From Lachnospiraceae bacterium (GTDB taxonomy: Bacteria > Bacillota > Clostridia > Lachnospirales > Lachnospiraceae), in contig JAFWTY010000035.1 in assembly GCA_017518735.1 (NCBI GenBank), forward strand, positions 1 to 52,652: a DNA stretch of 52,652 bases. The letters are read 5' to 3'. The position numbers and the translations under genes are program-made. The notes beneath the pieces are model-generated. The model had not been told where the DNA came from and ran no database searches. It was given only the letters and a program-made list of their open reading frames with translations. Of the stretch, positions 1 through 8,632 are shown one piece after another; positions within the stretch are counted from its first letter, which is position 1, and each line of letters starts with the position of its first letter.

Positions 1-2
1 AA

Positions 3-59
3 TTTGAAGTGAAACACTATGCAGCACTGGCCGTTTTGAAGAAAAGAAGCGATATATAA
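3..59 (+). CDS. 3' end of an unidentified upstream gene (partial)
   Basis: A frame entering the window at its left edge reads a short basic tail ending ...AALAVLKKRSDI followed by TAA at 57-59. It stops 10 bases before the next start codon and overlaps that gene's Shine-Dalgarno, which fits a normal gene end in an operon. Only 18 codons are visible, so neither family nor function can be assigned, and it could be a chance open frame. Confidence 0.35.
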   Translation, partial: FEVKHYAALAVLKKRSDI

Positions 60-69
60 GAGGTTTAAA

Positions 70-657
70 ATGGGCATTGAATTGAATCCTTGCGGAACAA
101 TGGTAATAGAGACAAAGAGGCTGATTTTAAAGCCGTTTGCAAATGACGATGCAGAGTCCATGATGCGTAACTGGGTGGCGGATGACTATGTGCAGGATAT
201 GTACGGAGAGCCTGCTTATAAAACACCGGAAGAAGTACGAAAACTCCTGGATAAATACACCGGCGGATACGAAAACGGGAATTATTATCGTTGGGCAGTT
301 ATGGAAAAAGAATCCGGAGAATGCATCGGTCAGATTGCGTATTTTTTGGTGGATACAAACAATCATTTCGGAGAAATCGAGTATTGTATCGGAACTGCTT
401 TTCAGGGAAAAGGATATGCGACGGAAGCCACGAAGGCAGTAATCGGATACGGCTTTGATAAGATTGGATTCCATAAGGTTCAAATCTGCTGCAGACCGTC
501 CAACATTGCATCCAAGAAAGTGATTGATAAATGCGGCTTCACTTATGAAGGAACGTTAAGAGATTATTTCTATCGTCACGGTTCTTATGAAGGCAGAATG
601 TTCCATTCCATTTTGAGGGATGAATATGAGGAGGCCGGGAATGATTCAATATGTTAA
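70..657 (+). CDS. GNAT N-acetyltransferase, RimJ/RimL type
   Basis: A 195-residue protein of the GCN5-related acetyltransferase superfamily, RimJ/RimL-like, which moves acetyl from acetyl-CoA to an amino group; the substrate is not predictable. After an N-terminal extension it shows the typical opening ETKRLILKPF, a central beta strand region EIEYCIG, the acetyl-CoA loop QGKGYATEA (about residues 116-124) and the late motif ASKKVIDKCGF (about residues 147-157). The ATG at 70 is preferred because AAGAGG lies at 58-63. An internal ATG at 103, directly before VIETKRL, would give a more family-typical start but has no clear ribosome binding site. The downstream GNAT gene overlaps its 3' end, so the two are probably co-translated. 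Confidence 0.85.
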   Translation: MGIELNPCGTMVIETKRLILKPFANDDAESMMRNWVADDYVQDMYGEPAYKTPEEVRKLLDKYTGGYENGNYYRWAVMEKESGECIGQIAYFLVDTNNHFGEIEYCIGTAFQGKGYATEATKAVIGYGFDKIGFHKVQICCRPSNIASKKVIDKCGFTYEGTLRDYFYRHGSYEGRMFHSILRDEYEEAGNDSIC

Positions 658-1066
658 GGAGATTACTCCGGAAGAATATCTCGAACTTCGAAGAAAAGTT
701 GGCTGGTGTCTTTTTCCCGTTGAAGAAGCAAAGGCCGGAATCGACAACGCGTATTTGGTAATCTGTGCGAGAGACGGTGAGAAAGCAGTCGGCGTAGTTC
801 GTCTCCTTTGGGACGGCGGTTATATCGCAATGCTGTCGGATGTCATCGTGGATCCGGAATATCAGGGACAGGGTATCGGACGTTTTTTGGTTGAGAGTAC
901 AATCCGGAGAATGAAGGATGATATGAAACCGGGCTACAAGGTTAAACTGAACTTGATGGCAGCAAAAGGAAAAGAGCCGTTCTACGAGAAATTCGGATTT
1001 GTGCAAAGACCGAATGAAAATCTCGGTGCCGGAATGGATCAGTGGTATGAAGTGGAGGCTGATTGA
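641..1066 (+). CDS. GNAT N-acetyltransferase, small
   Basis: A 141-residue GNAT-fold acetyltransferase. The acetyl-CoA binding segment is visible as VIVDPEYQGQGIGRFLVE, followed by the C-terminal motif EPFYEKFGF and a tail GMDQWYEVEAD typical of small GNAT proteins. The start was set at 641 rather than the in-frame ATG at 620 because GAGGAGG at 628-634 sits six bases upstream of 641. The gene begins inside the last codons of the preceding GNAT gene in another frame, indicating translational coupling. The two GNATs are different subfamilies, not a tandem duplication. The substrate is unknown. Confidence 0.85.
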   Translation: MIQYVKEITPEEYLELRRKVGWCLFPVEEAKAGIDNAYLVICARDGEKAVGVVRLLWDGGYIAMLSDVIVDPEYQGQGIGRFLVESTIRRMKDDMKPGYKVKLNLMAAKGKEPFYEKFGFVQRPNENLGAGMDQWYEVEAD

Positions 1067-1119
1067 AAGGAAATAAAACAGGGAATAATAAATAACCCGG
1101 AAAGGCTGAATGGAGAAAC

Positions 1120-1148
1120 TTGTTGAGAATCCGATAATATGGTAAAAT
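1120..1148 (+). promoter_or_regulatory. SigA-type promoter of lepA
   Basis: TTGTTG at 1120-1125, a 17-base spacer and TAAAAT at 1143-1148, with TGG just before the -10 box (extended -10 character). It lies about 40 bases before the lepA start in an otherwise non-coding stretch. Confidence 0.6.
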
Positions 1149-1189
1149 AACCGGGTCTTTCAAAGACGAAAGCATAGGAGTTATACAGA

Positions 1190-3007
1190 ATGTCAAATAC
1201 CGACCAGTCAAAAATCAGAAATTTTTGCATTGTGGCACATATCGATCACGGTAAATCCACACTTGCGGATCGTATTATAGAGAAAACAGGATTGTTAACT
1301 TCCCGTGAAATGCAGGCACAGGTTCTGGATAATATGGATCTGGAGCGTGAGCGCGGAATTACAATCAAGTCTCAGGCAGTACGAACCATCTATAAAGCAA
1401 AAAACGGAGAAGAGTATATCTTCAATTTAATCGATACTCCGGGCCATGTGGACTTTAATTACGAAGTCAGCAGATCCCTGGCAGCATGCGACGGCGCAAT
1501 TCTGGTCGTGGATGCGGCACAGGGAATTGAAGCGCAGACTCTGGCTAATGTATATCTGGCACTTGACCATGATCTGGATGTTTTTCCCGTTATCAATAAA
1601 ATCGATTTACCTTCTGCGGAACCAGAGAGAGTCATCGAAGAAATCGAAGACGTAATCGGAATTGAAGCACAGGGATGTCCTTTGATTTCCGCGAAAAACG
1701 GAATCGGAATCGATGAAGTTCTGGAAGCCATCGTAGAGAAGATTCCCGCACCGAAGGGAGATTCCGAGGCACCATTAAAGGCATTGATTTTTGACTCCTT
1801 ATATGATTCTTATAAAGGCGTTATTGTTTTCATGCGACTGATGGAAGGTACCATCAAAAAAGGCACAAAAGTGCTTATGATGGCAACCAAAGCAACTGCC
1901 GAAGTTGTGGAAGTCGGTTACTTTGGAGCAGGACAGTTTATTCCCTGTGAAGAGCTTTCTGCCGGTATGGTAGGTTATTTTACCGCCTCCATCAAGAACG
2001 TAAGAGATACGGCTGTCGGCGATACCGTTACCGATGCCGATAATCCGTGCAAGGAAGCGCTTCCCGGATATAAGAAAGTACAGTCGATGGTTTACTGCGG
2101 TGTTTATCCGGCAGACGGAGCAAAGTATCCGGATCTTCGTGATGCACTTGAGAAGCTTCAGCTTAACGATGCGTCATTGAACTATGAACCCGAGACTTCC
2201 ATTGCATTGGGCTTTGGTTTCCGTTGCGGTTTCCTGGGACTTCTTCACTTGGAAATTGTTCAGGAAAGACTTGAGAGAGAATATAACCTGGATCTTGTGA
2301 CCACAGCGCCCGGCGTTATTTATAAGGTTCATAAGACGGACGGCACCGTAATCGATTTGACCAATCCGTCCAACTTACCCGATCCTTCCGAAATCGATTT
2401 TATGGAAGAACCTGTGGTGAGTGCGGAAATCATGTTAACCACGGAATACATCGGTTCCATTATGGAACTCTGCCAGGAAAGACGCGGACGTTATCTTGGT
2501 ATGGAATACATGGAAGAGACGAGAGCACTCCTTAAATATGAGCTTCCGCTTAATGAAATCATCTATGATTTCTTCGATGCGCTGAAGTCCAGATCCCATG
2601 GATATGCATCATTTGACTATGATTTGAAGGGCTATGAACAGTCGGAACTTGTAAAACTCGATATTCTCGTCAACCATGAAGAAGTGGATGCACTTTCATT
2701 TATCGTACATAAGGATACGGCATATGAAAGAGGCCGCAAGATGTGCGAAAAGTTAAAAGAAGAGATTCCGAGACATCTTTTTGAAGTGCCGATACAGGCA
2801 GCGGTTGGCGGTAAGATTATCGCAAGAGAGACAGTAAAGGCATATCGCAAGGACGTACTTGCAAAGTGCTACGGCGGTGATATTACCCGTAAGAAGAAAC
2901 TTCTGGAAAAGCAGAAGGAAGGTAAGAAGAGAATGCGTCAGGTCGGCAATGTAGAGATTCCGCAGGAAGCATTTATGTCCGTATTGAAGTTGGACGAAGG
3001 CAAATAA
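1190..3007 (+). CDS. lepA: Elongation factor 4 (LepA), ribosomal back-translocase GTPase
   Basis: A 605-residue translational GTPase of full family length. LepA acts on the ribosome, influencing translocation and initiation under stress. The GTP-binding motifs are AHIDHGKST (about residues 16-24), the effector region [13 protein letters not shown] and NKIDLPSA. The LepA-specific C-terminal domain ends with the basic segment [21 protein letters not shown], which distinguishes it from EF-G. AGGAG at 1176-1180 precedes the ATG. hemW follows after 54 bases on the same strand, the classic lepA-hemW order in Firmicutes. Nothing is missing or unusual. Confidence 0.98.
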   Translation: MSNTDQSKIRNFCIVAHIDHGKSTLADRIIEKTGLLTSREMQAQVLDNMDLERERGITIKSQAVRTIYKAKNGEEYIFNLIDTPGHVDFNYEVSRSLAACDGAILVVDAAQGIEAQTLANVYLALDHDLDVFPVINKIDLPSAEPERVIEEIEDVIGIEAQGCPLISAKNGIGIDEVLEAIVEKIPAPKGDSEAPLKALIFDSLYDSYKGVIVFMRLMEGTIKKGTKVLMMATKATAEVVEVGYFGAGQFIPCEELSAGMVGYFTASIKNVRDTAVGDTVTDADNPCKEALPGYKKVQSMVYCGVYPADGAKYPDLRDALEKLQLNDASLNYEPETSIALGFGFRCGFLGLLHLEIVQERLEREYNLDLVTTAPGVIYKVHKTDGTVIDLTNPSNLPDPSEIDFMEEPVVSAEIMLTTEYIGSIMELCQERRGRYLGMEYMEETRALLKYELPLNEIIYDFFDALKSRSHGYASFDYDLKGYEQSELVKLDILVNHEEVDALSFIVHKDTAYERGRKMCEKLKEEIPRHLFEVPIQAAVGGKIIARETVKAYRKDVLAKCYGGDITRKKKLLEKQKEGKKRMRQVGNVEIPQEAFMSVLKLDEGK

Positions 3008-3061
3008 AACGTTTCGTAAGTATTTGTTATTCAAAGAAAAAATGAATCAGAGGCGACCAGA

Positions 3062-4267
3062 ATGAACAATCACAAGGAAGGTGTAAGAGAGATAGCGGTT
3101 TATATTCACCTTCCTTTTTGTGTGCGTAAATGTCTGTATTGTGATTTTATTTCGGGATGTTATTCGGAAGAGATTCAGAATAGTTATGTAAACAAATTGT
3201 TGCAGGAAATTGACTGGTTTTTTGCTGAAAGAAAGAAAAAGAAGAGCGAAAACATAAGAATTTCGACGATATTCTTTGGTGGTGGGACACCTTCCATATT
3301 ACCAACGAACGAAATTAATAGAATATTATGTAAACTTAAAGACAATTGCGAGCTAAGTTCAAATGCCGAGATTTCCATTGAAGTAAACCCGGGAACCGTA
3401 AAGCTTTCGGACGCGGGAGAGGAGAACAAATTCGAATCCTACCGAAGAATGGGAATTAACCGCATCAGTATCGGTATGCAGTCTGCTTCGGACGATGAAT
3501 TGAAAACGCTGGGAAGAATTCATACGGCAGAAGAATTTGACGAGACTTATCGGATGGCGATGAAGGCGGGTTTTGATGTCATCAATGTGGATGTGATGTA
3601 TGCACTTCCGGGACAGAATTATGCCTCTTTTGAAAAGTCGTTACGAAAAGTGGCTGCTCTTGATCCGAAGCCAAAACATATTTCCGCGTACAGTCTGATA
3701 GTGGAAGAGGGGACACCGTTTTATGATACGGATTTTCATGCCCTTGGAAAGGACCTTCCGGACGAGGACGAAGAGAGGAGAATGTATGAAGGTGCTGCTG
3801 ATATTCTGGCGGAATACGGCTATGAGCAGTATGAGATTTCAAACTATTCTCTTCCCGGGTATGAGTGTAAACACAACTGCGCATACTGGACCGGAAAAGA
3901 ATATGTCGGATTTGGAATTGCGGCGGCATCGCTGATTGATGACATGCGTTTTACTAATACGAAGTCAATGGAAGAATACTTAAATGCGCCGGATTACGAA
4001 AGTCTGCTGACACTTCAGACCGATGTGGAGCAGTTATCCGAAACGGATTTGATGTCTGAGTTTGTGATTCTGGGACTTCGCATGAACAGAGGTGTTAAGG
4101 ATTCTGAATTCTTTGAACGTTTTCAGCTTCATCTTTGGGAAGCCTATGGAGGAATCATTGAAACGCATGTCGGAAATGGTCTTTTATACCGTGCGGAGGA
4201 TGGCAGCATTTCCCTGACCGGAGAAGGCCGAAACCTGAGTAATTACGTGATGAAGGATTTTTTGTAG
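3062..4267 (+). CDS. hemW: Radical SAM heme chaperone HemW
   Basis: A 401-residue radical SAM protein. HemW binds heme and a 4Fe-4S cluster and is thought to deliver heme to respiratory enzymes; it was formerly annotated as coproporphyrinogen III oxidase HemN. The cluster motif CxxxCxxC is formed by Cys20, Cys24 and Cys27 (CVRKCLYC). The SAM-binding FFGGGTPS, the ISIGMQS segment, the DVMYALPGQ motif and the C-terminal HemN domain (AYWTGKEYVGFG) are all present. It follows lepA directly and is probably co-transcribed with it. The ATG at 3062 is preceded only by AGAGG-like sequence. In an anaerobe the physiological heme client is unclear. Confidence 0.93.
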   Translation: MNNHKEGVREIAVYIHLPFCVRKCLYCDFISGCYSEEIQNSYVNKLLQEIDWFFAERKKKKSENIRISTIFFGGGTPSILPTNEINRILCKLKDNCELSSNAEISIEVNPGTVKLSDAGEENKFESYRRMGINRISIGMQSASDDELKTLGRIHTAEEFDETYRMAMKAGFDVINVDVMYALPGQNYASFEKSLRKVAALDPKPKHISAYSLIVEEGTPFYDTDFHALGKDLPDEDEERRMYEGAADILAEYGYEQYEISNYSLPGYECKHNCAYWTGKEYVGFGIAAASLIDDMRFTNTKSMEEYLNAPDYESLLTLQTDVEQLSETDLMSEFVILGLRMNRGVKDSEFFERFQLHLWEAYGGIIETHVGNGLLYRAEDGSISLTGEGRNLSNYVMKDFL

Positions 4268-4603
4268 GAAGGATACGTTTTATCACGACAAACTTAGAAA
4301 TGCAATTCGTCTTATTTTACTGACCATTCATCAGGTTTCATTCATTTTCAGAGGTTTTGGTCGTAGAGTTAGAATTGTAAAAAGATTTGTCGGGTAGGTT
4401 GGCTTTGAGGCCAAACAATTAATTGATTTGACTGCCCTTAAGGATTTCGAAGGCAAAGGTTTTTCGTTGTCTGCGTTGTTCATCTCGATTTTCCTTATAG
4501 CCATATTTCTGGTTTTTATCTTTTCGAGATGATGCATAGAAAAATGAATGATCAGTTGAAACGGTATATAAACAACATCAAGATTGCGTAAGGAGAATTA
4601 ATT
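4268..4603 (+). other. Geneless stretch with a decayed-looking reading frame
   Basis: Between hemW and the next start lie 336 bases. One frame (from about 4272 to TGA at 4530) is open apart from a single TAG at 4395-4397. Its second half would encode a short charged stretch and a strongly hydrophobic helix, KGFSLSALFISIFLIAIFLV. At its end, ATGA at 4529-4532 overlaps this stop and opens a 20-codon ORF (MMHRKMNDQLKRYINNIKIA) whose TAA runs into the next gene's ribosome binding site. No convincing start codon precedes the TAG. This could be the remnant of a small membrane-protein gene or a chance frame. No other gene is visible. Confidence 0.3.
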
Positions 4604-5641
4604 TTGGAAGAAAACAATATCATTACAAAGAAAAAAGGCAAAACAGGATTAATCATCGGAATTATTGCGGCAGTAATAGCAATCATCGGTATCGGAGTAT
4701 TTCTTTTCATATTTGCAACCGGATCGGATACGAGAAAGGTCAATAAACAGATTGAGTTAGGCGAGAAATACCTGACCGAGCTGGATTACGAGAACGCGAT
4801 TCTCTGCTACAAAGAAGCTGTTAAAATCGATCCCAAAAACGAAAAGGCCTACCTCGGACTTGCAGAAGCATACCGAATTGCAATCAATCACTTTGAGGAA
4901 GAAAAGGATTATGAGAAAGCACTTGAATATGTTGATGATGCTATCGACGATATGAAGGCAGGTGTAATCAACACCAACAGCGATGAGATCAGAGATGCTT
5001 TGGACGAATTTAAAGAAAAGAAAGAAGAACTGACCGAGAAAAAAGACGGAAAAGACCAGGAGGATGTAGAAGAGGAAGAGAAAGAGAAAGAGGAGAAAGA
5101 ACAATCTTCCGATGAGGGAAGTGAAATCCCTGATGATTCGGAGGTCGTTGAAGTACCCATTCCGGATGTGGAAATCCCCTTTGCAGACTGGGGTACACAT
5201 GATAACCCTGTATTAAATCAGTATTTGGAAAGCCTCGGTTACATATGGGTAACGAAGGATACGGTAAGCCCCGATTCGATTCTTTGGGTAGATGATAATT
5301 GCGAAGGCATTTGGACAATGTCCAGGGATTATGGTGTTCTGTATTCCATTTATTTTGGACAGACCGGCCTCATGGAGCATAATACTACGCCAATTTGTTT
5401 TTATGTAGGATTTTCGGAAACTCAGGAATACTATTATTGGGAAGAAATTGCTTATGATTCCGAGATACTTCTTAAAGTGGCACAAAAGCATGCACAGATG
5501 TTCCCTGAATTCAGTAAGTATCTCGATGAAAGGGGCTGTGCATATGACTCAGATAGTGATGTCTTCTATATTGAAGAAGAGTATTACGATTTGCGTGATG
5601 AGTTTTATAACTTCTGCAATGAACAAAACCAATCCAGATAG
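4604..5641 (+). CDS. Membrane-anchored TPR protein with acidic linker
   Basis: A 345-residue protein read from a TTG start, chosen because AAGGAG lies at 4590-4595 and no better ATG exists. A lysine-rich N-terminus is followed by one transmembrane helix (about residues 15-38), so the rest is probably extracytoplasmic. Residues about 44-110 resemble tetratricopeptide repeats (GEKYLTELDYENAILCYKEA, then AYLGLAEAYRIA). A very acidic, Glu/Lys-rich low-complexity linker covers about 130-185. A C-terminal domain of about 150 residues, rich in Trp, Tyr and Asp, is not one I recognise. TPR modules usually mediate protein contacts. It has no obvious operon partner, and pilT downstream has its own promoter. 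Confidence 0.75.
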   Translation: MEENNIITKKKGKTGLIIGIIAAVIAIIGIGVFLFIFATGSDTRKVNKQIELGEKYLTELDYENAILCYKEAVKIDPKNEKAYLGLAEAYRIAINHFEEEKDYEKALEYVDDAIDDMKAGVINTNSDEIRDALDEFKEKKEELTEKKDGKDQEDVEEEEKEKEEKEQSSDEGSEIPDDSEVVEVPIPDVEIPFADWGTHDNPVLNQYLESLGYIWVTKDTVSPDSILWVDDNCEGIWTMSRDYGVLYSIYFGQTGLMEHNTTPICFYVGFSETQEYYYWEEIAYDSEILLKVAQKHAQMFPEFSKYLDERGCAYDSDSDVFYIEEEYYDLRDEFYNFCNEQNQSR

Positions 5642-5670
5642 ATTTTTAATATTGTAATGGAGATTTCCAC

Positions 5671-5699
5671 TTGAAAGAAGATGTTGATATAGGTATAAT
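5671..5699 (+). promoter_or_regulatory. SigA promoter of pilT
   Basis: TTGAAA at 5671-5676, a 17-base spacer and a perfect TATAAT at 5694-5699. The predicted transcription start (about 5706) falls on the first base of a hairpin, giving a structured leader of about 70 bases before pilT. Confidence 0.8.
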
Positions 5700-5705
5700 A
5701 AAATG

Positions 5706-5742
5706 TACGGTTGGGAAACCGTATAGGCAAGTATATTTGCCT
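5706..5742 (+). promoter_or_regulatory. Two tandem hairpins at the 5' end of the pilT mRNA
   Basis: TACGGTT at 5706-5712 pairs with AACCGTA at 5717-5723 across the four-base loop GGGA. AGGCAA at 5725-5730 pairs with TTGCCT at 5737-5742. No U-tract follows, so these are not terminators. A stem at the extreme 5' end commonly protects mRNA from decay. I see no match to a known riboswitch class. Confidence 0.55.
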
Positions 5743-5777
5743 GTATAGCAAAAATAAATGCAAAGGGGACACAAGTT

Positions 5778-6857
5778 ATGCCTAGAATTGAAGAGATTTT
5801 ACAGGTTTCCATGGATGCCAGAGCATCCGATATCCATTTGACCGCAGGTCTTCCTCCGAAGATGCGTGTAAACGGACATCTTCTGAATATGGACTTCCCG
5901 GTATTAAAACCCGAAGATACCATGGAAATCGTTCGTCAGATTATGACTGACCACCAGAGAGCCATGTTTGAAGAGCGTGGTGAGTTGGATATGTCTTTCG
6001 CAGTTACCAATTTAGGTCGTTACCGTGTTAACGTTTTCCGTCAGAGAGGTTCCGTAGCAATGGCAATGCGTGCCGTAAATACGGTTATTCCTTCTCCCGC
6101 ACAGTTGGGTGTTCCCAATGCTGTTGTAGATTTGTACAACCGTAAGCGTGGACTTGTTCTGGTTACCGGTCCTACCGGTTCCGGTAAGTCAACCACCCTT
6201 GCTTCCATTATTGATAAAGCAAACAACAACCGTGATGCTCATATCATCACCCTGGAAGACCCGATCGAGTATTTGCACATCCATAAGGTTGCAATGGTTA
6301 ACCAGAGAGAAATCGGTTTCGACTCCATGAGCTATGCAAATGCTCTTCGTGCAGCACTTCGTGAAGACCCCGATATCATCCTCGTAGGTGAGATGCGTGA
6401 CTACGAAACCATTTCCGTAGCCGTAACCGCAGCAGAAACCGGACACTTGGTATTGTCCACCCTGCATACCATCGGTGCTGCATCCACCATCGACCGTATC
6501 ATCGACGTTTTCCCGCCTCATCAGCAGCAGCAGATTCGTGTACAGCTTGCTAACGTACTTGAGGCAGTTATTTCCCAGCAGCTGGTTCCTACGGCAGACG
6601 GCCGTGGCCGTGTTGCAGCATTCGAAGTAATGCTTGCTAACCACGCTGTACGTAACCTGATTCGTGAAGGTAAGTCTCACCAGTTAATGTCCATCATGCA
6701 GACCAACCGTCGTGCCGGCATGGTTACCATGGACGAAGCACTTACCGAACTTTATCTCGAAGGAAAGATCGATCAGGAAAACCTTGTAGAATTCGCACAG
6801 GATCCAATCGGTATGATCCAGAAACTTGGTTTAAAGGGTGTAACCGTTACCAACTAA
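5778..6857 (+). CDS. pilT: Type IV pilus retraction ATPase PilT
   Basis: A 359-residue secretion-type AAA ATPase of standard PilT length. PilT forms a cytoplasmic hexamer that depolymerises type IV pili, powering retraction and DNA uptake. It shows the N-terminal SDIHLTAGLPP motif, Walker A GPTGSGKST (about residue 131), an Asp box (LEDPIEYL), Walker B (DIILVGEMRD), a His box (HLVLSTLHT), and the PilT-diagnostic AVRNLIREGK followed by MQTNRRAGM. GGGG at 5764-5767 is the likely ribosome binding site. It stands alone: no pilB, pilC or pilin genes are adjacent. comM and dprA lie just downstream, suggesting a link to DNA uptake. Confidence 0.95.
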   Translation: MPRIEEILQVSMDARASDIHLTAGLPPKMRVNGHLLNMDFPVLKPEDTMEIVRQIMTDHQRAMFEERGELDMSFAVTNLGRYRVNVFRQRGSVAMAMRAVNTVIPSPAQLGVPNAVVDLYNRKRGLVLVTGPTGSGKSTTLASIIDKANNNRDAHIITLEDPIEYLHIHKVAMVNQREIGFDSMSYANALRAALREDPDIILVGEMRDYETISVAVTAAETGHLVLSTLHTIGAASTIDRIIDVFPPHQQQQIRVQLANVLEAVISQQLVPTADGRGRVAAFEVMLANHAVRNLIREGKSHQLMSIMQTNRRAGMVTMDEALTELYLEGKIDQENLVEFAQDPIGMIQKLGLKGVTVTN

Positions 6858-6883
6858 GTCTTTTATTCAAAATGATTCTTACG

Positions 6884-6917
6884 CGGGGCGGACATCATGT
6901 CTGCCCCGTTATTTTTT
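6884..6917 (+). terminator. Rho-independent terminator after pilT
   Basis: CGGGGCGGAC at 6884-6893 pairs with GTCTGCCCCG at 6899-6908 with one G-U pair. It is followed by TTATTTTTT. It lies 27 bases after the pilT stop. Confidence 0.9.
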
Positions 6918-7093
6918 CAAAAATTCATTCACAATTCCCGATTTTAAATAAATAAGAATACCGCACAAGTTTTTTGTGTGTCTTTTTGCTATCTGTTTTT
7001 TAGCTCAATCAGTCTCTTTTTATATCAATAATTTCCGATTCTTTGTTTCATTCCCGATTCACATTTATATCACACAGTAATTAAGGAGGTTTT

Positions 7094-8632
7094 ATGTTCA
7101 GTGTCATTATGTCTTCGGCAATTGTAGGTATTCGCAGTTTTCCGGTAAGGGTAGAAGTGGATGTATCGAACGGATTACCGGGTTTTGATATCGTAGGTCT
7201 TCCGGGAGGGGAAGTGAAAGAAGCCAAGGAAAGAGTACGCGTGGCTTTGAAAAATATCGGATTTACCATGCCACCCAAAAAGATTACGGTGAACCTGTCA
7301 CCGGCCAACATCCGTAAAACAGGTACGGCGCTGGATCTTCCGATTGCAATCGGTATATTGACTTCCATGGAAGTATTACAACCGGAGCAGGTATCGGGTT
7401 ATCTGTTTATCGGAGAACTCGGTTTAAATGCGGAGATGAAATTCACAAGCGGAGTTTTGCCGAGTGCCGAGATGGCAAAAGAAATCGGGCTAAAGGAATG
7501 CATTGTCCCGAAAGTGAATGAAACCGAGGGCGGGGTCTTATCCGGTATCCGCGTGATAGGGTTTTCCAATCTTCAGGATATCATGAATTATCTTCTGGCA
7601 GACGATAAAACAAGGAAGTCCTACCGGTGCCCGAAAATCAATCCGGAAAAACTACTTCGAGACAGCAGGACGAATGAAGGGGAGGATTTTTCCGAAGTAA
7701 AAGGTCAGGAAGTGGTGAAACGTGTGGCAGAAATAGCGGCTGCAGGATTTCATCACTTTATGATGATCGGACCGCCCGGGGCCGGTAAAACCATGATTGC
7801 CAAGAGAATTCCTTCCATCCTTCCGCCGATGACCGTAAAAGAAAGTCTGGAGGTATCGGAGATTTACAGCATCAAGGGACTTTTGTCAGAGGTAAATCCG
7901 TTGATCACAAAACGTCCTTTTTGCGCACCGCATCATACGGCGACCGTACAGGCTCTTACAGGCGGAGGAAGAAATATCAAACCGGGACTGATTTCCATGT
8001 CGCACAGGGGAGTATTGTTTCTGGATGAGGCACCGCATTTTACAAAAGAGGCTTTGGAAGTATTAAGACAACCCCTGGAAAACAGAACGATAGAAGTATC
8101 CAGAGTAAACAGTAATACAGTCTATCCGGCAGATTTTATGTTGGTCATCGCAAGTAATCCATGTCCCTGCGGTTATTATCCGAACCGAAACAAGTGCAGG
8201 TGTACGGAAAGCGAAATCAGGCGCTATATGTCGCACCTTTCCGGTCCGATCATGGATAGAATAGATCTGACTGTCTATGCCTCTGCCATCTCTTTGAAAG
8301 AACTGAAAGAAGACGGCAGGACATGTGAAGACAGCAAAACTATCCGGGATCGAATCGAGGTGGCAAGAAGGATGCAGAGAAAACGTTTTGGAAACTCCGG
8401 AATCAATTTCAATTCCGAGATGGGTACGAAAGAAATCGAAGAATACTGTGTTCTGGATCAAAAAGCACAGATTCTTATGGAGAAAGCATTTGAAAAACTG
8501 TCGTTAAGTGCCCGTGGCTATCATAAAATTCTGAAAGTTTCCAGAACCATAGCGGATCTGGAAGAAAGCAAACTAATTACCGCAAAGCACATTACGGAAG
8601 CAATAGGTTACAGAAAGAGGGAAGAAGAATGA
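7094..8632 (+). CDS. comM: YifB/ComM-family Mg-chelatase-like AAA+ ATPase
   Basis: A 512-residue protein of the YifB/ComM family. In Vibrio cholerae ComM is a hexameric helicase that promotes branch migration during natural transformation. The N-terminal ChlI/Lon-protease-like domain opens with IVGIRSFPVRVEVDVSNGLP and IVGLPGGEVKEAKERV. The AAA+ core has Walker A GPPGAGKT (about residues 226-233), Walker B GVLFLDE and the cysteine cluster NPCPCGYYP...CRC, which is characteristic. The C-terminal Mg-chelatase segment includes SARGYHKILKVSRTIADL. AAGGAGG at 7083-7089 supports the start. Its stop overlaps the dprA start (ATGA), a conserved Firmicute gene pair. Confidence 0.95.
   Translation: MFSVIMSSAIVGIRSFPVRVEVDVSNGLPGFDIVGLPGGEVKEAKERVRVALKNIGFTMPPKKITVNLSPANIRKTGTALDLPIAIGILTSMEVLQPEQVSGYLFIGELGLNAEMKFTSGVLPSAEMAKEIGLKECIVPKVNETEGGVLSGIRVIGFSNLQDIMNYLLADDKTRKSYRCPKINPEKLLRDSRTNEGEDFSEVKGQEVVKRVAEIAAAGFHHFMMIGPPGAGKTMIAKRIPSILPPMTVKESLEVSEIYSIKGLLSEVNPLITKRPFCAPHHTATVQALTGGGRNIKPGLISMSHRGVLFLDEAPHFTKEALEVLRQPLENRTIEVSRVNSNTVYPADFMLVIASNPCPCGYYPNRNKCRCTESEIRRYMSHLSGPIMDRIDLTVYASAISLKELKEDGRTCEDSKTIRDRIEVARRMQRKRFGNSGINFNSEMGTKEIEEYCVLDQKAQILMEKAFEKLSLSARGYHKILKVSRTIADLEESKLITAKHITEAIGYRKREEE

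Noticed and set aside
620..640. Earlier in-frame ATG for the second GNAT gene
   Set aside because: The ATG at 641 has GAGGAGG at ideal spacing; the one at 620 does not and would deepen the overlap.
5010..5160. Large antisense ORFs over the acidic linker of the TPR protein
   Set aside because: Repetitive GAA/GAG codons automatically leave the opposite strand open; no start signals or homology.
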